From Amoebidium appalachense (taxonomy: Eukaryota; Ichthyosporea): a stretch of DNA of 64,000 nt. The notes under the pieces were generated by a model that was given only the letters and a program-made list of their open reading frames with translations, was not told where the DNA came from and did not search any database. The stretch is from assembly GCA_963693365.1 (NCBI GenBank), contig CAVNZM010000017.1, positions 5,146,001 through 5,210,000 of the forward strand, read 5' to 3'. Shown piece after piece: positions 23,148 to 43,898 of this stretch. A program made the translations under genes and the position numbers. The stretch's first letter is position 1. Each line of letters starts with the position of its first letter.

Positions 23148-23930
23148 CTATAAAACTTTTTTACGGCCGACTTTCGAATATGGACTTCCGCTATTGGCCT
23201 TCGCCCCACCTCGCGAGGCGGCAATGGCGCTGAAAGAGTTCGACGATTTTCAGGGCACTGCGCTACGCACTTTGTTTCGTACTCGGTTTGTGCCTCCCTT
23301 AATCAGTATGTTTGGATTGTCGTCTGCTGTTTGTCGTATGGAGGAATTGTCTCTTCGTTTTTGTTTTCATTTAGTTAGGCTACCTGATGGTCACCCTCTT
23401 TATGCTTTCTTTCCCCCCCTCCCTCCATCCCTCTTCCCCCCCGATTCACCAACGCTACTTCTGAATGTCCTCAGCCTACCCTCTTTCCACCTGATTCTTC
23501 CTCTCGCTATCTCACTCCCTCTTTCTTTTCTCTTCCTGTTTTTTCTGCCTTTTCGCATTATTACCATACGCAGTATAAGTTTCTTTCTCGTTCTGATAGA
23601 GAAATCAAAGGTAAAACTCAGTCGGCATGTGTTATGTTCCTTAGGAAACACTGTACTGATCATTATCGCTTTTTGGGAGCTTTGGCAGGATACATTTCTC
23701 CTGCTGTACGTATGGATACCACCCTAGTAGATAAGTCTGTATGGTGCTCTGATGTTGATATTGCCTGGGAAGTTGTGCAGTGGCGCTGTAATTCTTGTTT
23801 TCATCGCCGCTGGTGCCACTTTTGTGCTGACCTTTTTAATCGCAAGCATGTTGATAGGTGTGAATTTTTATGTCGCGTTTTACCTCTTTCCCTCCGGGTA
23901 TCTGCTACACTAGCTGGCAATGTGAACACT
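23148..23930 (+). pseudogene. LINE reverse transcriptase, C-terminal part
   Basis: Resumes the LINE protein in the frame expected after a 571-base insertion (element plus duplication). It keeps the YKTFLRPTFEYG and EFDDFQGTALRTLF segments, then loses frame around C runs near 23415-23440. A downstream frame (about 23634-23910) carries WRCNSCFHRRWCHFCADLF...H...C, a plausible zinc motif. Confidence 0.7.
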
Positions 23931-24183
23931 GGGGGGAAGGGGAGGGGGAGTCCATAAGGTTTTTTTTATGTTGTCTTATGCCTATATTCATGCTTTGGTA
24001 AGCCCCGTCGTTAACTTGGTGACGAGACACCAAATGAAAAATGTTCCTTGAATACCATATTAGGCTATTGTTGGTTATTTTGCTGTTTTTTCCGGTCCTA
24101 AAGGGGTGGTGGCAGGGTATGAAGTGGACAAAGACCAGTTTTGGAAAATAGTTCGTGCCGGCCAGGAGGAATTCCTTGAGCCC

Positions 24184-24610
24184 GACCCGGAAATAAGGTC
24201 CGTGGGTGTTCTTTAATACATTGACCCGGAAATAAGGTCTGTGGCTGTTCTTTATTACATTGGCCCGGGAAAAAAGTCTGTGGGTGTTCTTTTATGCATT
24301 GACCCGGAAATAAGGTCGGTGGGCGTTCATTAGTGCATTGACCCGAAAATAAGGTCTGTGGGTGTGCTTTAATACATTGGCCCGGGAAAAAGTCCGTGGG
24401 TGTTCTTCAATCCATTGACCCGTAAATAAGGTCGGTGGGCGTTCTTCAGTGCATTGACCCGGAAATATGGTCTGTGGGTGTCCTTTAATGCATTGGCCCG
24501 GAAATAAGACCTGTGGGTGTTCTTTAATGCATGGACCTAGAAATAGGGTCTGTGGGTGTTCATTAATGCATTGACTCAGAAATAAGGTCTGTGGGTGTTC
24601 TTTAATGCAT
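24184..24610. repeat. 39-bp minisatellite, 11 units, trimeric higher-order pattern
   Basis: The unit runs from ACCCGGAAATAAGG to CTTTAATGCATTG. Units 3, 6 and 9 share GGCCC(G)GGAA-type starts while the others start GACCC, giving a 117-bp higher-order period. Thirty-nine is a multiple of three and the minus strand stays open (a CIKEHPQTLFLGQ-like repeat), but no start, splice or homology supports a protein. Confidence 0.9.
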
Positions 24611-24689
24611 GAACCTTTAAAGGCAATAAGTACACGAGTAGCAATAGAGCAAGAGGGAGGCGACATATAGAGATTGAGGAGGCGGCGGC

Positions 24690-24910
24690 ACGGGGGGGGG
24701 GGGGGGGGGGGGGAGGGGGGGGGGGGAGGAAGAGAGAGAACGAGGGAGGGGCAGGGATGGGGAAGGGCAGCGTTGGTGGAACAAGAGCGAGAGTGAGAGA
24801 TCCGGAGAGAGGGAGCGAGAGGGGGGGGGGGGGGGGGGAGGGGGAGGGGGAGAAAGAAATGGGGGGGGGGGGGGGGGAGGGGAAGAGAGGGAGATGGAGA
24901 ATGGTGGGAG

Positions 24911-24941
<31 letters not shown>

Positions 24942-24984
24942 AGAGGACACACACGCACACAAGCACCCAAACATACAGACACTG

Positions 24985-25016
<32 letters not shown>

Positions 25017-25021
25017 CACAA

Positions 25022-25094
<73 letters not shown>

Positions 25095-25095
25095 C
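24690..25095. repeat. poly(G), GA and CA repeats
   Basis: G-rich runs from 24692 to 24942 and a CA array at about 24979-25092 precede the first recognised HAD exon. Open frames here are repeat translations. Confidence 0.9.
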
Positions 25096-25133
25096 ACTAC
25101 ACCTTGTGAATCTGACTTACTCCCTTTTACCAG

Positions 25134-28530
<3,397 letters not shown>

Positions 28531-29224
28531 TTTGATTGGCAGAGATCATCAGAAGTGCACAAGGGTATATGTACTGCTCGTATGCATTTGGCGGAGTAGA
28601 ATTTGAATATATATATATAGATGACTCCTACTTTTTTTTTAGGTTTATAAAAATACATATTCCTATGCACGTAAAACGATTTGTGTATGCAAAAGAAAAT
28701 ATTTTAGCCAATGCGCGTTTCCCAATATATTTTTTCCGAAGTTTTTTCTTTCAAAGGTCTCTTGTCACTTTCTTTCCTTTTCTTTTTCTTTTTCTTTTTC
28801 TATTTTTTTTAGTTGTAGTTGTTCCTGTTGTTTGTGTGTGTGTGTGGGGGGGGGGGGGGGGGGGGGGGGGAGGGGATAAATATAAAATCAAGAATGTTCA
28901 AGTTGAACTTGTAATTATCGGCCAAGCTGCTGAGAACATAGATAGCACCCTAACTAGTATACTAGTACTGTCGGTGCTGTGTGGTAGACGGCATCTCCCT
29001 CGAGGGCCTGGAAAGGTCCTCCGGGAACAAAAACGTGATAAAATAAAAATAAAAAGGCCAAGCTATTGCATATAAATGTGTCTGGGTGCCACGGAGTACA
29101 CATATGACATACCAGTACACATATGACATGCCAATGCCATTGTTCTCGCTTGATCAGTGCCTGAAAATTTGGGCATCCATCCGAGACTCCCGTGTGTGTG
29201 TGTATCACGGTGTGTGTGTGTGTG

Positions 29225-29267
<43 letters not shown>

Positions 29268-29433
29268 TGGATGCGCAAGTGGTCACTGGTGGTGAGCATA
29301 CGTACTATGCGCGCCGGGTTGAATTCAAAGTGGACGGTGCTGCCGTACCTCTTGCGCATGCGCCGGTATCCCGTTAATTACTATGTGATTTTAATATGAC
29401 ATACAGTACATATATAGCTATACATTTGTGTGT

Positions 29434-29510
<77 letters not shown>

Positions 29511-29730
29511 TGCGTGCGTGCGTGTGTGTGTGTGTGTGTGTGTATGTGTGCGTGCGTGTGCGTGCGTGCGTGACCACCCAGCGTGACTCGGTTGGGAAAA
29601 AGCGCACACTTTCGCCTGAGCTGAGGACCTTGTTGGTCCGAGCCGTCGACACGCATATTTGCATCTACTAAATGCTAAATGCCTTCAATGGATCGGGCCA
29701 ATCAGGTGCGTACGTTATCCGGATGGCGGC
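28531..29730. other. intergenic region with poly(G) and GT repeats
   Basis: Holds the HAD 3' flank (AATAAA-like sequences near 29038-29055), poly(G) at 28847-28870 and 29227-29266, and GT repeats at 29429-29570. No gene is seen. Confidence 0.5.
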
Positions 29731-29734
29731 GCCG

Positions 29735-29905
29735 GGGAGGGGGGAGGGAGGGGGGCGGGGGAGGGGGGGGGGGGGGGGGGGGGTTGGGGGTTGGTTGGCT
29801 TCACAGAGCACACATGACACACGCTTGGCGTGTTGGTTCAGTTATTTACCAATCATTCCTGCAGCGGCTCGAGTATATGTAGGGTGCGATATCATACAAG
29901 CTGAG
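29735..29905 (+). repeat. dispersed repeat R1, copy 2
   Basis: Poly(G) followed by TTGGTTGGCTTCACAGAGCA and GCGTGTTGGTTCA, shared with 34812-35135 and, inverted, 6128-6380. It lies about 400-650 bp upstream of the copy A gene, as in copy C. Confidence 0.65.
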
Positions 29906-30144
29906 TGAGTGGGTAAGACTCTATTCCACACGTATGTGTACGCAGATGTACCCACTGCCGCACTCGCGGATACATATGTATATAGCTTAGTCATTGTTTG
30001 TCTCAGCCTAGATAGTCGACATTGCCTGCAAAAACAAAGAAGATGGCCATGAAATGTAGGAAAAGTTTTAGAGAGTAACGAGCAAGCTCAGAGAAGAGGG
30101 GGGAGAAGGTGAAGGAAGATAGGGGGGTAAACGAAGATGGGGAG

Positions 30145-30184
<40 letters not shown>

Positions 30185-30341
30185 CGGAATGGGGGAGGGG
30201 GGTGCGCAGTGAGAGGGTCAAGTGAGACAAACAAGTGGATGGGCACGCTCAAATTTGTCACCGCGCGATGTCGCAACACGACTTGGCCGATCCCGCGGAT
30301 TCCAAACATTCCTCACATACCTAAACTTTATGTGATGTTTG

Positions 30342-30417
30342 ATTGGCATTTAGTCACCAATCAGTAAATCCGAACGAACGGAGCAGATGACGACGATCTG
30401 TGCCACAGGTATATAAG
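30342..30417 (+). promoter_or_regulatory. promoter of secreted family copy A (CCAAT pair and TATA)
   Basis: An inverted pair ATTGG (30342-30346) and CCAAT (30357-30361) lies about 50 bases before TATATAAG (30410-30417). The same layout stands before copy C. Further upstream both share GGCCGATCCCGCRGATTCCA and AACATTCCTxACATACCTA. Conservation across the paralogues supports promoter function. Confidence 0.75.
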
Positions 30418-30567
30418 GGCAGCCCATCGTCAGTTCATCATATTCACTCTTGTCACAGCAAGTCTACGCAAACACGGCAGCACGCGTGCACACTCGGAAC
30501 CGACACGCTCTCCCTTAGTGTAAATTTACCTAAGTTCTTTTCAAATTTACAGACTGCGCCCGCCACC

Positions 30568-31356
30568 ATGAAGTTTACGGTCCTATTCGCTGTCTTTGGC
30601 GCCATTGCCACCACCTCGGTTCTGTCCGCACCTACAGCACCGGCACCTGTCGGGAACAATCACACGGCTGTGGACGCGGCAGAGGCCCCGCCAGCAGGTG
30701 GCCATGCTCAGCCCGCAGGTGCAGAGGTAGTCGGGCACAACATCCCAAAAACACGTGTTGTGGACGCAGAGGCCCCGCCCGCTGGTGGCCATGCACAGCC
30801 GGCAGCTGCACCTGCACCCGCAGAGCCTGCAGCTATGGGCCGCAGTGCGCGTGGAACGCATGTGTCTGCACGTGCACCCGTAGAACCCGTAATTGTTGGG
30901 CACATGCAAAACATCCCCATTACCCGGGTTGTGGACGTCGACGCAGAGGCCCCCCCCGCTGGTGGCCATGCACAGCCCGCAGGTGCACCTGCCCCTACAC
31001 CTGCACCCGCTGAACCCGCAGCCGAATTAATATTCGAACCTGTCGGGCACAACATCCCCATCACACGGGTTGTGGATGCAGCTGCCCCGCCTGCCGGCGC
31101 CCACGCAGACCCTGCGTCCTCCTCCTCCTCCTCCTCTTCGCACAAATCTGCGCGCCAGGTTCCTCCAAGCATCAGCACACCGATGGAGGGAGATGTGAAC
31201 ACCGTGACACCTGCCCAACTCGAGCCTAGCACGGTGGTCACACACGACATGGTTGCAAGAATGGTCGCTGGGACTGACCCATATATTGAATGCATGAACA
31301 AGTGCTTGGAGGATGGGCGCATGTCGCAGTTTGGTTGCATGCAGTATTGCGAGTGA
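30568..31356 (+). CDS. secreted Pro/Ala/His-repeat protein with C-terminal CX3C-X10-CX3C, copy A (intact)
   Basis: 262 residues from an ATG in good context (GCCACCATGA). Residues 1-20 form a signal peptide ending ...TTSVLS|A. Residues 39-180 hold three imperfect repeats built from GHNIPxTRVVD and AEAPPAGGHAQPA, followed by a serine run (183-191). The only four cysteines are at 242, 246, 257 and 261, spaced CX3C-X10-CX3C, and the protein ends one residue later. That spacing is the signature of alpha-hairpinin-type helical-hairpin peptides, some of which are antimicrobial or protease-inhibiting. Whether this one folds or acts that way is inference. The repeats may be a pro-region or a wall-associated domain. 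No intron is needed. Three damaged relatives are in this window. Confidence 0.85.
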   Translation: MKFTVLFAVFGAIATTSVLSAPTAPAPVGNNHTAVDAAEAPPAGGHAQPAGAEVVGHNIPKTRVVDAEAPPAGGHAQPAAAPAPAEPAAMGRSARGTHVSARAPVEPVIVGHMQNIPITRVVDVDAEAPPAGGHAQPAGAPAPTPAPAEPAAELIFEPVGHNIPITRVVDAAAPPAGAHADPASSSSSSSSHKSARQVPPSISTPMEGDVNTVTPAQLEPSTVVTHDMVARMVAGTDPYIECMNKCLEDGRMSQFGCMQYCE

Positions 31357-31620
31357 GCACATGATGTTGATGTATATATATTGCGGCTTTATCGCATGTA
31401 CATCACCGAGGTACGGTGGTGCAGGTGTCGATGAGTATTGAACATATATATGATACGAATATGTAGCCGTGCTGGTAACAGCTGGGATAATACGTATAAA
31501 CACGTATCGATAGTAGCATTCTGTTTCACTACAGTGTACCGCAGCACGCCTAGGTCCGGAACTGACGTGCTATCATATTCGAACAATAAAATTGCACATT
31601 TATTTTTTGTCCTAGTATTG
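31357..31620 (+). other. 3' UTR of copy A with poly(A) signal
   Basis: AATAAA at 31585-31590. The preceding TTTCACTACAGTGTACCGCAG and CACGCCTAGG are shared with the 3' flanks of copies B and C, which marks this as conserved transcribed sequence. Confidence 0.65.
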
Positions 31621-31734
31621 CCTTAACATATATATAAGCACCACTGGTTATTATCCGATGGCTTTTAAATTGCCCAGTGGGCCATAGATATACAGTATCC
31701 CCCCCTCCCCCCCCAACCCCTAATAATAATAATC

Positions 31735-32180
31735 CCACGCAGACCCTGCATCCTCCTCCTCCTCCTCCTCTTCGCACAAATATGCGCGCCAGTTTCCTCC
31801 AAGCATCAGCAAACCGATGAAGGGAGATAAGAACACCGTGACACCTGCCCAACTCGAGCCCAGCACGGTCGCCACACACGACATGGTTGCAAGAATGGTC
31901 GCTGACCCATATTGCATGTATGAACAAGTGCTTGCAGGACGGGCGCATGTCGCAGTTCGCTTGCATGCAGTAGTGCGAGTGAGCGCTGCATGTTTTTTTG
32001 TTATGTGTAGCCGGTTTTAACACCTCAGATCGATGGTGGCGGATCGGATGCATTGTAACATAAATACTGCACGAGTAGCTGTGCCGGTAAGAGCTGGGTC
32101 AAATAAACATGAAATATAAATTTGTTTCACTACAGTGTGTGTACCATAGCACGCCCAGACCTGGAGCGGGTCCCTTGTAA
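31735..32180 (+). pseudogene. secreted family copy B, 3' remnant
   Basis: Homology to copy A begins abruptly at CCCACGCAGACC and covers the serine run, VPPSI, the TPM(K/E)GD segment and the C-terminus. Near 31905-31915 bases are lost relative to copy A, and the CAGTAC of the terminal MQYC has become CAGTAG, a stop. The 3' UTR homology continues. It has no promoter or signal peptide. It lies less than 400 bases after the copy A stop, so it may come from a partial tandem duplication. Confidence 0.8.
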
Positions 32181-32362
32181 TGCAATATGCTTATATTTGT
32201 TCTTTAATATTATTCGATACTCCCCCTCCCCCCCCCTCCCCCCCTCCCCCCCCCCCCCCCCTCGTTTTCTTTTTTCAGTCTGCCCGAAGCATGAACCTGA
32301 CTATGCAATGACTAATCATTCGAGGCCTTGTGGAGCTCTGGGCAGTCGGGACACACACAAGG

Positions 32363-32514
32363 AGGACCCAACCACACCAGCTGATTAATTCTACCAAAGG
32401 CAGAATGATTTTCTTATTTTGCACAATAATAAATAATTCAGAATCTGCCGCGTAGCTGAATAATTCTGCTAAAAGCAAGTTCATTCAGCCCGTACGCGTA
32501 GTGGTTGGGGCCCT
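32363..32514. mobile_element. fold-back element 3, internally deleted
   Basis: Left end AGGACCCAACCACACCAGC, right end GTGGTTGGGGCCCT inverted. Inside only a few GCAGAAT/ATTCTGC motifs remain (152 bp). No clear target duplication. The right flank AACAGTAACTGAG resembles the right flank of element 1, so the site may be related to block R2. Confidence 0.7.
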
Positions 32515-32644
32515 TAACAGTAACTGAGCCACATATGTCTCTCTGCGTGTGTGATGGAGAGTGTGATGACGGGCTGGTGGTGGTGTGGTATACATGATGG
32601 CCCGGCCAATGCTGATGGTGCTCGAACGGTTGCAAAACAATTGA

Positions 32645-33059
<415 letters not shown>

Positions 33060-33224
33060 ACTAAAACTTAGTAACAACAATCATTAATAATAGCAATAAT
33101 AATCAAACCACGGAAATAGCAAATACACAACAAAACAGAAACAAAACAAAAGACTTACCTACCGCCCGCCCACCTCATTGCAACTTGTTCTTCTTGTACT
33201 TGTAAGGCCATTATAACTGCGTAA

Positions 33225-33362
33225 GGGCGTGTTTGGCAGCCGAAAAAAAGGGTATTCGTATTATTGTGCGAAAAGACGAATAATCGTATTTATGAAATTA
33301 TTTTGTGGTATGCGTACATTTATGTGGGGGCAATAATACGATTATGGCGTGCCAAACACGCC
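33225..33362. mobile_element. MITE with GGGCGTGTTTGGC-type TIRs, copy 1
   Basis: Termini GGGCGTGTTTGGCA and TGCCAAACACGCC are inverted. TAA precedes the element and TAC follows. TIRs rich in G/C then GTTTGG with a TWA duplication are typical of PIF/Harbinger (Tourist-like) MITEs, so this assignment is plausible. The element is 138 bp and non-coding. Confidence 0.7.
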
Positions 33363-33844
33363 TACAAGGTGTGTATATGAACACATGTGTTCCGGCGTCA
33401 AATGGAGTATTGTGTGTAATGCTATTCATATGTTTCATTGCGAAAATGACTATGTAAACACGCAAGACGTGCTTGCTCGATCGTATTAACAAATTTTACG
33501 CTTCGTCAATGGAATGCCAAAAGTGTTTTGCTCAGATGTTTGATTGGGCGAAGGGATGTAAACCGATAAGAACCACTAATAGGTATACATTTAGTACCTC
33601 GAAGTGGAGCTAATGTCATATTTTGAGCGTGATTTTCTATATTATATATATTAATTTTACATATTGATACTCTGACATACCTACTGTTCTATATTATTTA
33701 TTTCTATTGTTAAGAATGCATTTTTGCGAGCCGCTCGCCTAACTCCCAGCCGAAATAACCATAAATGGTTTGCAACAATGTCCAAATATGATTGGATCAG
33801 ATTGATCCAATAGAAGCTTATTTCGCTTATGATTGGCTAAAAGT

Positions 33845-33900
33845 TATATCGTCTTTTCGAAAATGACCTTCGGAGTTGATTTTTTCGAAAAGACGATATA
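33845..33900. repeat. 19-bp perfect inverted repeat (hairpin)
   Basis: TATATCGTCTTTTCGAAAA and its exact reverse complement are separated by 18 bases. The arm contains the CGTCTTTTCG motif that recurs in both neighbouring MITEs. Confidence 0.85.
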
Positions 33901-33939
33901 AAAGGGATCCTATCGTCTTTTCGCGAGATATAATTCTGC

Positions 33940-34034
33940 GGCGTGTTTGGCACGACACAAATTCGTATCCGTGGTATTGCGCGAAAAGACGAATACGATG
34001 AAAAGACGATATAACGGCGCTGCCAAACACGCCC
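33940..34034. mobile_element. MITE with GGCGTGTTTGGC-type TIRs, copy 2
   Basis: GGCGTGTTTGGCA and TGCCAAACACGCC(C) bound 95 bp; TAA follows on the right. The interior has the CGAAAAGACGA motif twice. Confidence 0.65.
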
Positions 34035-34165
34035 TAATGCAGATTTCTGTACGTGTGCAGTGCAACATAACATACCAATTCTGGGCCATATAAACAGACA
34101 CCATGGCAGACAAAATAGAACATGTGCATGCAACAGGTCCTGGATCTCGAGAGGATTAGAAGGGG

Positions 34166-34318
<153 letters not shown>

Positions 34319-34343
34319 TGTGTGCGTGTGCGTGTGTGTACAC

Positions 34344-34376
<33 letters not shown>

Positions 34377-34458
34377 TGTGTGCGTGTGTGCGTGTGTGTG
34401 TGGCCTTAGGGGGATCCGGAACGGGGATGGCTGTGTGTGTGTGCGTTTGTGTGTGTGT

Positions 34459-34500
<42 letters not shown>

Positions 34501-34546
34501 CTGACAGAGAGAGTGAGAAAGAGAGAGGGGGAGTGGGGAGAGAGAG

Positions 34547-34591
<45 letters not shown>

Positions 34592-34694
34592 GAGTGAGGG
34601 AGTGAGGGAGGGAGAGGGGGAGAGAAATGTAGAGAGAAAGGGAGGAAGGGAGAGAGAGAGAGAGACAGAGAGAGAAAGCTCGGAGAGAGAGCTA

Positions 34695-34766
<72 letters not shown>

Positions 34767-34811
34767 GAGGGAGAGAGAGAGAGAGAGAGCGAGATTTATG
34801 CATGTGCATGC

Positions 34812-35135
34812 GTGTGCACGCAGTGGATGGGGTCCCGCGAAGGGGAGGTGGCGGGCGGGGTGGTAGTAGCTATTTAGTGCTGTTATGGTGTTGGTGATTG
34901 GGTGCACGTGACAAGTGGTCACCGGGCCCGTGGGGCTAGCTGGGCTTGTTGGGGGATGTTGGCGGCGGCCGCGGAGAGAAGGTGGAGGGGGGGGGGGGGG
35001 GGGGGAGGGAAAGAGAGAATGGGGGGGGGTGGGGGCCGGGGGGAGTTGGTTGGCTTCACAGAGCACGCATCAAGCAAGCTTAGCGTGTTGGTTCATGTAC
35101 CTACTGCCGCACTCGCGGGTACGCAGCATAGTATT
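34812..35135 (+). repeat. dispersed repeat R1, copy 3
   Basis: Carries the GTGCACGTGACA...GTGGTC segment, a poly(G) tract, GTTGGTTGGCTTCACAGAGC, and GCGTGTTGGTTCA. It also shares CTACTGCCGCACTCGCGG with the 29945-29970 area. It stands upstream of copy C as R1 copy 2 does upstream of copy A. Confidence 0.65.
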
Positions 35136-35284
35136 CTGCGTGGTTAGGTTTGTTTGTCAAGTATAAGTGACACAAACAAGGGGCACGCCACTGCAGGGCA
35201 CGCGCAATCTGTACAAATCATGCGCCTGCCCCGCGCCCGCGAACCGCAGTGCCGGCCCCCGCCAGCACTGGCCCAGCAGGGGTG

Positions 35285-35570
35285 TGGTGTCAGTGACTTC
35301 ATTTTGCGACTTGAAGTCACCAAGCACCCTGACTTCAGTCAAATCAAGTCAGGCCCTGAGGCCGGACATAGGAGTGACTTGAGGGGGGGAGGAAGGCTTG
35401 GGCCGGTGAAACATAGGAGGGTGGGTGGGAAGGGGGGGCGCAATGGCCACCCATGGCCCAGCCGGCCGGAGGAGATACTAAAAATAGTACCGCTCCAAGT
35501 CGCGACTTCAAATCAAATCAAGTCATCAAACCCCGCAAACAATTATAATTATAAGTCAAGTCAAGTCATG
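35285..35570. repeat. GACTT/AAGTC-rich segment, possible decayed MITE
   Basis: Short motifs GACTT, AAGTC and AAGTCAAGTCA recur in both orientations, with palindromes such as GACTTGAAGTC near 35308. It separates repeat R1 from the copy C promoter and is absent from the copy A locus. Boundaries are unclear. Confidence 0.4.
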
Positions 35571-35657
35571 GAGGCTCTGCCACACCCCTGGCCGCCAGGC
35601 TCGGCCGATCCCGCAGATTCCAAACATTCCTGACATACCTAACTCTAGATGATGTGT

Positions 35658-35733
35658 GATTGGCTTGTTTCTACCAATCACCAAATCCGACGACACGGAG
35701 CAGATGACGACGATCTTAGCCGCAGGTATATAG
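35658..35733 (+). promoter_or_regulatory. promoter of secreted family copy C
   Basis: GATTGG at 35658-35663, CCAAT at 35674-35678 and TATATAG at 35727-35733 reproduce the layout before copy A. The ATG follows about 150 bases later in both. Confidence 0.7.
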
Positions 35734-35883
35734 AGGCAGTCCATGTTCGAATTCAGTTATTCATTCGATCTGGTCACAGCAAATCTACAAACACAACAAG
35801 CGTTTCAAGCGTGCACATTCGCGACCGACACGATCTCCTTCAAAAAAATTCTTCCATTTCTGTCAACTTTACAAGCCCGTACC

Positions 35884-36566
35884 ATGAAGTTTGCGGCCCT
35901 TTTCGCTGCCTTTGGCGCCATTCCCACCACCTCGGTTCTGTCCGCACCCACAGCACCGGCACCCGTCGGGAACAATCACAGGGCTGTGCAGGCAGAGGCC
36001 CCGCCCGCAGGTGGCCATGCTCAGCCCGCAGGTACACCTGCCCCCGCAGAGCCTGCAGCTATGCTTCGCAGTGTTCGTGGAACGCATGTGTCTGCACGTG
36101 CACCCCCGTAGAACCCGTAATTGTTGGGCACATGCACAACATCCCCATTACCCGGGTTGTGGACGCAGAGGCCCCGCCCGCCAGTGGCCATGCACAGCCC
36201 GCAGGTGCACCTGTACCCGCACCTGCACCAGCTGAACTCGCAGCCGAACCTGTCGGGCACAACATCCCCATCACACGGGTTGTGCACGCAGCTGCCCCGC
36301 CCGCCGGCGCCCACGCAGACCCTGCATCCTCCTCCTCCTCCTCCTCTTCGCACAAATCTGTGCGCCAGGTTCCTCCAAGCATCAGCACACCAATGGAGGG
36401 AGATGTGAACACCGTGACACCTGCCCAACTCGAACCCAGCACGGTCGCCACACACGGCATGGTTGCAAGAATGGTCGCTGGGACTGACCCATATATTGAA
36501 TGTATGAAAAAATGCTTGCAGGATGGGCGCATGTCGCAGTTTGGTTGCATGCAGTACTGCGAGTGA
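35884..36566 (+). pseudogene. secreted four-cysteine family, copy C (frameshift in a C run)
   Basis: ATG at 35884 starts a signal peptide almost identical to copy A. The frame is open to 36111, where a C run (36103-36107) has five C against three in copy A. This shifts into a TAG stop after ~75 codons. The remainder, including the CX3C-X10-CX3C terminus and TGA at 36564-36566, is intact in another frame. Promoter, poly(A) signal and C-terminus are well kept. So this is either a very recent pseudogene, a polymorphism, or a homopolymer sequencing error masking a functional gene. One GHNIP/APPAGGHA unit fewer is present than in copy A. Confidence 0.8.
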
Positions 36567-36869
36567 GCACTGGATGATGCATATGCATGACGTACACATT
36601 GCAACGGTTTATTGAATTCAGTAGTACTACCAAATCATTGAGATGGTGTCGATGCATAAACAACAAATATATTGAACGTGCGCGTACGAGTAGCCGTGTA
36701 TTAATATAATAATAATACGAATAGCTGTGTGTCTGGCAACAGCCGTGTAATGATCATGGCATGGGGAAGACCAATGCATGCATTGGGCCCTTGGTTAGTA
36801 CGTATTGGTGTTTCACTACAGTGTATCGCAGCACTCGTGCCTAGGCCTGGAGCTGTGCTTATGATGATC

Positions 36870-36875
36870 AATAAA
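36870..36875 (+). other. poly(A) signal of copy C
   Basis: AATAAA about 300 bases after the stop, preceded by TTTCACTACAGTGTATCGCAG as in copies A and B. Confidence 0.6.
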
Positions 36876-36971
36876 AGAACACGTTTGGATTTATTGCCGT
36901 TACATAAGCACCACTTGTTGTCCGATGGTTATCGCCCAGCCCACAGATAATCTTCTCCCCCCTTCCCCCCC

Positions 36972-36972
<1 letters not shown>

Positions 36973-37020
<48 letters not shown>
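36973..37020. repeat. poly(C) run
   Basis: More than 40 consecutive C directly left of fold-back element 4. Confidence 0.95.
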
Positions 37021-37022
<2 letters not shown>

Positions 37023-37023
37023 A

Positions 37024-37215
37024 AGGCCCAACCACATCGGCTGACTCAGTCAACTTGCTCCGAGCAGGATTAATCTGCAAAAAGCAGAATTATTCTGCAA
37101 AAGCAGAATTATTTCTAATTTTTTTCTGCTTTTAGCAGAATTATTCCGCTAAAAGCAGAATTATTCCGCTAACAGCATAATTATTCAGAATCTGCTGTCG
37201 AAAGCAGTGTTGGCC
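37024..37215. mobile_element. fold-back element 4, right end degenerate
   Basis: Left terminus AGGCCCAACCACATCGGC and the GTCAACTTGC block, then GCAGAAT/ATTCTGC palindromes. The right end shows only a GTGTTGGCC remnant. Confidence 0.7.

Positions 37216-43898
<6,683 letters not shown>

Larger units (their letters stand above)
21420..23930 (+). mobile_element. non-LTR retrotransposon remnant (RT and C-terminal zinc motif)
   Basis: The open frame can be traced from about 21420 through a typical LINE lead-in (ALKPRKACGPDALPP) and the reverse transcriptase motifs. After a 568-bp inserted element the same protein resumes with the thumb-type YKTFLRPTFEYGL segment at about 23148. A final CX2C...H...C motif (near 23790-23870) resembles C-terminal zinc motifs of LINE proteins. 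No endonuclease domain is seen upstream, so the copy is probably 5'-truncated. A further frame change lies in C-rich sequence between 23400 and 23630. The termini are not defined; the right end given is approximate. Confidence 0.8.

Noticed and set aside
24292-25089. Minus-strand ORF with a 13-residue CIKEHPQTLFLGQ-type repeat
   Set aside because: It arises because the 39-bp minisatellite unit is divisible by three; upstream it runs only into poly(G) and CA repeats.
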